The notes beneath the pieces were generated by a model. The model made no database searches, was not told the DNA's origin, and saw only the letters and a list, made by a program, of their open reading frames with translations. A program made the translations under genes and the position numbers. A DNA stretch of 7,470 nucleotides, taken from positions 1 through 7,470 of the forward strand of contig URQG01000085.1 in NCBI GenBank assembly GCA_900549895.1. The letters are read 5' to 3'. Shown here piece by piece: positions 4,898 through 7,470 of this stretch (position 1 is its first letter; each line of letters starts with the position of its first letter). This DNA is from an uncultured Lachnobacterium sp. (GTDB lineage: Bacteria > Bacillota > Clostridia > Lachnospirales > Lachnospiraceae).

Positions 4898-5554
4898 CTA
4901 TTTCTTATTCTCTTCTTCCTGCTTTGCTTTCTCCTCAAGTATCGCTTCATTCAGCTGGAGCATCTTCGCATCAAGATCCGAAACGATTTCCGCACATGCA
5001 CGCAGATCCCGGCTGATATACTCCGGAGCATGCCCCTCGAATTTGTAATAGATCTTATGTTCCAGACTTGCCCAGAAATCCATCGCAATCGTGCGGATCT
5101 GGATTTCTACTTTTGTATCCACCACACGGTCCGACAGGAAAATCGGAATGGTTACATGCATATGAAAGCTCTTGTATCCGCTCGCCTTTGGGTGCTTGAT
5201 ATAATCTTTGATCGATACAACCGTAAGATCATTCTGCTTGCCGATCATCTCTGCCAGCCGATAGATGTCGGATGTAAAAGAACAAACAATACGGATTCCC
5301 GCAATATCATTGATATAGTTGACCATATTCTCAACCGATACTTCATAACCGTCGCGCTTAAGTTTCTTAACAATGCTCTCCGGTGTCTTGATACGTTTTT
5401 TAATGTATTCAATCGGATTATATTTGTGTATATGCACAAATTCATCATTTAAGATATCAAGCTTGGTACCCACTTCCTTCAATGCTGAATTATACAAAAA
5501 CATGAGTGTTTCCCAGCTGTCTACATCTTCCTTTAAAATCTGAGATGATGCCAT
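4898..5554 (-). CDS. relQ: Small alarmone synthetase, RelQ/YjbM family GTP pyrophosphokinase
   Basis: This 218-residue cytoplasmic enzyme transfers pyrophosphate from ATP to GDP or GTP, making (p)ppGpp, the stringent-response alarmone. It holds a synthetase domain only, with no hydrolase, TGS or ACT domain, as in B. subtilis SasB/YjbM (about 211 residues). Motifs in order: substrate-contact helix IEYIKKRIKTPESI (48-61), NDIAGIRIVCSF (82-93), KDYIKHPKASGYKSFHMHV (116-134), and EIQIRTIAMDFWASLEHKIY (150-169), whose first glutamate is the expected catalytic residue. The end is a charged coiled tail (EEKAKQEEENKK). The start at 5554 has AGGAGA 5 bases upstream. Because it lacks a hydrolase, its output probably depends on expression or allostery (RelQ is activated by pppGpp in known members). 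It leads an operon with the nucleotidyltransferase. Confidence 0.93.
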   Translation of the reverse strand: MASSQILKEDVDSWETLMFLYNSALKEVGTKLDILNDEFVHIHKYNPIEYIKKRIKTPESIVKKLKRDGYEVSVENMVNYINDIAGIRIVCSFTSDIYRLAEMIGKQNDLTVVSIKDYIKHPKASGYKSFHMHVTIPIFLSDRVVDTKVEIQIRTIAMDFWASLEHKIYYKFEGHAPEYISRDLRACAEIVSDLDAKMLQLNEAILEEKAKQEEENKK

Positions 5555-5585
5555 ATATTTCTCCTATCTCTCTTAAATTTTGCAA

Positions 5586-5608
5586 CACGAAGCCTCCAGC
5601 TTACCGTG
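5586..5608 (-). other. Small hairpin in the relQ leader
   Basis: CACGAAGC and GCTT-AC-CGTG pair over a CTCCA loop: 8 base pairs with a 2-base bulge. It lies some 12-15 bases upstream of the relQ ribosome binding site region, inside the predicted leader. No known riboswitch is recognised. Confidence 0.3.
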
Positions 5609-5669
5609 CCCCGCTCGGAAAATCTTTGATTTCTCTCATTGTACCATACTTTAGACGTTTACGGACGAG

Positions 5670-5697
5670 ATTATAGCCATATTTTAGAAATTCTTAA
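5670..5697 (-). promoter_or_regulatory. Candidate housekeeping promoter of the relQ operon
   Basis: On the minus strand TTAAGA (5697-5692; 4 of 6 positions of TTGACA), 16 bases, then a perfect TATAAT (5675-5670). It would give a leader of about 105-110 bases before relQ. It is the best promoter-like site in the gap before relQ (5555-5705). Confidence 0.45.
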
Positions 5698-5705
5698 GGT
5701 TCCTG

Positions 5706-5969
5706 TCAGTCTTCCTCAAGAATCTGTATTTCCATATAATCAAACTCGATTTCTTCGACAAAATTATCTTTCGTAAAGCGTGTCTTCGAATGTCTTTTAA
5801 ATTCTGCCACATTGGAATCAAGCCAGATCGGCTTTCCGAGATCAAACCGGACACATGCCTCCTCGAGAGCACGGAAAATCTTGTGTGTTCGTGTATCATG
5901 ATCGTCAATCTCTACCGTTTCGGAAGCGGTCAGTCTTGTATCCTTCCACAATTTAAACCAGATTTTCAT
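5706..5969 (-). CDS. Unknown 87-aa protein coupled to the RNA methyltransferase
   Basis: A small soluble, acidic protein without membrane segments. It starts MKIWFKLWKDTRL, has a helical middle (HKIFRALEEACVRFDL, about 28-43, then GKPIWLDSN), and ends with alternating hydrophobic strands (EEIEFDYMEIQILEED, 72-87). I recall similar unnamed proteins in other Clostridia but cannot give a family name or function. The frame opens at 5996; the start at 5969 is chosen because AGAGGAGG lies 8 bases upstream and because ATGA joins it to the stop of the methyltransferase gene. The tight coupling suggests the two are made together, perhaps for RNA modification or ribosome work; this rests only on position. 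Confidence 0.8.
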   Translation of the reverse strand: MKIWFKLWKDTRLTASETVEIDDHDTRTHKIFRALEEACVRFDLGKPIWLDSNVAEFKRHSKTRFTKDNFVEEIEFDYMEIQILEED

Positions 5970-6748
5970 AAAACGTTCCTCCTCTGGCGATTGCATTCAT
6001 ACATCAAAAGGGACGCAGAGATTGCGGCATTCAATGATTCAACCTGACCTTCCATCGGAATCCGAATATAAGAATCTGCAGCATTTGCAATCTCGTCGCT
6101 CAGTCCGTTTCCTTCATTTCCGATCAGGAAGCCCGTTGCCCCAGTATAATCAAATGCGTCATACTGCTTTTGCCCCTTTAAATGCGCAGCATATAATCTC
6201 ACGCCTCTCTTTTTAAGCATCTGCAGTGTTTGTTCCAGATCATCCGCAACAACAAACGGCACACGGTAAATGCTTCCCATCGTCGATCGGATGGTCTTCG
6301 GATTGAACAGATCCACGGTCGTCCGGTTCATGACCACACCCGTGATTCCGGCGCCTTCTCCCGTACGCACCATAGTCCCTAAGTTGCCGGGATCCTGCAC
6401 ACTCTCCAGTATCAAAAGATGTGTCTGGTCTCCTCTGAGCATATCATCCATAGTGTATTTCGGCATACGCACAACCGCAAGTATTCCTTGGGGTGTCTGG
6501 GTATCGGATACCGCACGGAACACCGAATCCGCTACTATTTCATACGGGACATCCGAAAGAAGCTTGCGATGTTCCTCATTCGATACGAACTGCTCCGACA
6601 CATAGACCCCTGCCAGCCATTCTCTCGGTGCTTCGCCAAACATCTTCACGCCCTCGACCACGAACAGACCCTGTTCCTTGCGCTCTTTTGCTTTTTTCAT
6701 CAGCAAAGATAATTTTTTTATCTGTTGATTGGAAGTGCTTGTTATCAT
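5966..6748 (-). CDS. SpoU/TrmH-family RNA 2'-O-ribose methyltransferase
   Basis: A SPOUT-class enzyme that moves a methyl group from S-adenosylmethionine to a ribose 2'-OH in rRNA or tRNA. The N-terminal substrate-binding domain (about residues 1-95) begins with ITSTSNQQIKKL and includes GLFVVEGVKMF (27-37). The catalytic domain has all three family motifs: QDPGNLGTMVRT (118-129), LIGNEGNGLS (208-217) and IPMEGQVESLNAA (230-242), which form the cofactor knot. At 260 residues it is of RlmB/YsgA size; the exact target nucleotide cannot be told. I start at 6748, the usual MITS opening for this group; an ATG at 6760 is also possible but has AGGA too close to it. It follows pfkA behind a terminator and is coupled to the 87-aa gene. 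Confidence 0.92.
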   Translation of the reverse strand: MITSTSNQQIKKLSLLMKKAKERKEQGLFVVEGVKMFGEAPREWLAGVYVSEQFVSNEEHRKLLSDVPYEIVADSVFRAVSDTQTPQGILAVVRMPKYTMDDMLRGDQTHLLILESVQDPGNLGTMVRTGEGAGITGVVMNRTTVDLFNPKTIRSTMGSIYRVPFVVADDLEQTLQMLKKRGVRLYAAHLKGQKQYDAFDYTGATGFLIGNEGNGLSDEIANAADSYIRIPMEGQVESLNAAISASLLMYECNRQRRNVL

Positions 6749-6771
6749 GTCTTTTCTCATTCCTATTCAGT

Positions 6772-6799
6772 AAAAAAGGCAGCCGGAAATCCGACTGCC
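6772..6799 (-). terminator. Intrinsic terminator of pfkA
   Basis: GGCAGCCGGA (6778-6787) and TCCGACTGCC (6790-6799) form a 10-bp stem. The one non-Watson-Crick pair becomes a U-G wobble in the minus-strand RNA but a C-A mismatch in the plus-strand RNA. Six Ts follow on the minus strand. Both facts show it works for minus-strand transcription, 18 bases past the pfkA stop. Confidence 0.88.
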
Positions 6800-6816
6800 C
6801 TCTTAATTTTCTAAAA

Positions 6817-7452
6817 TTATACCAGAGTTTTCGAAATCTGATACATATACTCATCAATACTCTTATGCATTGCAAGAGCCTCATCAATATCAAAATCAAC
6901 GAACTCACCGTTCTTGTGTGCAATTACACGGTTTGTCTTACCTTCGCAGAGAAGGTCAACAGCCATAGCACCCATTGTTGTAGCATATACACGATCCTTA
7001 CATGTCGGGCTTCCACCACGCTGCATATGACCAAGAATGGTAGCACGTGTCTCGATTCCGGTTGCTTCCTCGATTCTCTTTGCCATGCTCTGGGAATGTC
7101 CGATTCCCTCTGCATTAATGATGATGTAATGCTGCTTGCCGTTCTTACGTGCATTTACAACCTGATCGATCAGACGCTGCTCATCATAATCATATTTCTC
7201 CGGAAGAAGAATCTCCTCCGCTCCGTTTGCCAGACCACACCATAATGCAATATGACCTGCGCCACGTCCCATAACCTCAATGATCGAACATCTCTCATGA
7301 GAAGTTGATGTATCACGAACCTTGTCAATTGCTTCCATTGCTGTATTTACAGCTGTATCAAAACCGATTGTATAATCCGTACATGCAATATCCAAGTCAA
7401 TCGTTCCCGGAAGACCAATCGTATTGATTCCAAGAGCAGCCAGCTTCTGTGC
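6817..7452 (-). CDS. pfkA: ATP-dependent 6-phosphofructokinase, 5' end missing
   Basis: Phosphofructokinase converts fructose 6-phosphate and ATP to fructose 1,6-bisphosphate, the committed step of glycolysis. The window holds the last 211 residues of about 320; about 108 N-terminal residues, including the GGDGS nucleotide loop, lie beyond the contig. Visible motifs, counted from the first genomic residue: GLPGTIDLDIACTDYTIGFD (13-32) with the catalytic-base aspartate (E. coli Asp127), VMGRGAG (60-66), INAEG (112-116) and LGHMQRGGSP (140-149). Gly before TID points to the ATP type, since PPi-dependent enzymes usually have Lys there. The Asn of the usual TIDND is Leu here. Residues MYKRQ that can be read in front of AQKLAAL are adapter-encoded and not part of the protein. 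Confidence 0.95.
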   Translation of the reverse strand, partial: AQKLAALGINTIGLPGTIDLDIACTDYTIGFDTAVNTAMEAIDKVRDTSTSHERCSIIEVMGRGAGHIALWCGLANGAEEILLPEKYDYDEQRLIDQVVNARKNGKQHYIIINAEGIGHSQSMAKRIEEATGIETRATILGHMQRGGSPTCKDRVYATTMGAMAVDLLCEGKTNRVIAHKNGEFVDFDIDEALAMHKSIDEYMYQISKTLV

Positions 7453-7470
7453 CTGTCTCTTATACACATC
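7453..7470 (-). other. Tn5 mosaic end from a Nextera library (not genomic)
   Basis: CTGTCTCTTATACACATC is the exact reverse complement of the transposase mosaic end seen at 33-50. It closes the contig and would add a false MYKRQ start to the PfkA fragment. Confidence 0.98.

Noticed and set aside
4793..5452. Plus-strand open frame of 219 codons
   Set aside because: Antisense shadow of relQ and the 5' part of the nucleotidyltransferase gene, both clearly real.
6493..7245. Plus-strand open frame of 250 codons
   Set aside because: It is antisense to the SpoU-type gene and pfkA and runs through the pfkA terminator; low-complexity, no motif.
51..7452. Search by eye for CRISPR arrays, tRNA or rRNA genes, insertion sequences and toxin-antitoxin pairs
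   Set aside because: No regularly spaced repeats, cloverleaf sequence, transposase motif or typical small gene pair was seen. The window is mainly ordinary chromosomal genes.

Overview
The genomic part of this window is about positions 51-7452. It looks like a spore-forming Firmicute, most likely a gut Lachnospiraceae (Clostridia). Reasons: spoVA sporulation genes, strong AGGAGG-type ribosome binding sites, compact gene spacing, and PfkA, SpoU and RelQ sequences of clostridial character. The genus cannot be fixed from sequence alone. Both ends are Illumina Nextera library sequence (1-50 and 7453-7470), so this is a whole assembly contig, untrimmed, and gene ends there are artificial.

Left part (121-2600, minus strand): a spoVA locus. 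A 62-aa membrane protein, spoVAA and spoVAB overlap one another as an operon behind a forespore-type (sigma-F/sigma-G) promoter at 2571-2600. A 111-aa unknown gene follows, closed by an intrinsic terminator at 821-849. spoVAC then restarts from its own near-perfect sigma-G promoter at 654-683. That promoter moves the spoVAC start to position 606. Between terminator and promoter, on the opposite strand, lies what looks like the 3' end of a lost gene (678-812). SpoVA proteins move Ca-dipicolinic acid across the inner spore membrane during sporulation and germination.

Middle (2671-3971, plus strand): a two-gene operon for a split threonine/serine exporter (ThrE; YjjP-like and YjjB-like halves), joined by an ATGA overlap. 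It diverges from the spoVA operon. It converges on the next gene with a 4-base stop-to-stop overlap inside a hairpin.

Middle right (3968-5697, minus strand): an operon of a small alarmone synthetase (RelQ family, makes (p)ppGpp) and a sugar-phosphate nucleotidyltransferase, 12 bases apart.

Right (5706-7452, minus strand): the 3' two thirds of pfkA with its terminator, then a SpoU/TrmH-type RNA methyltransferase coupled by an ATGA overlap to an 87-aa conserved-looking unknown. No CRISPR, tRNA, rRNA or mobile element was seen. The more unusual content is in the spoVA locus: two unknown small genes, an internal promoter and a gene remnant.
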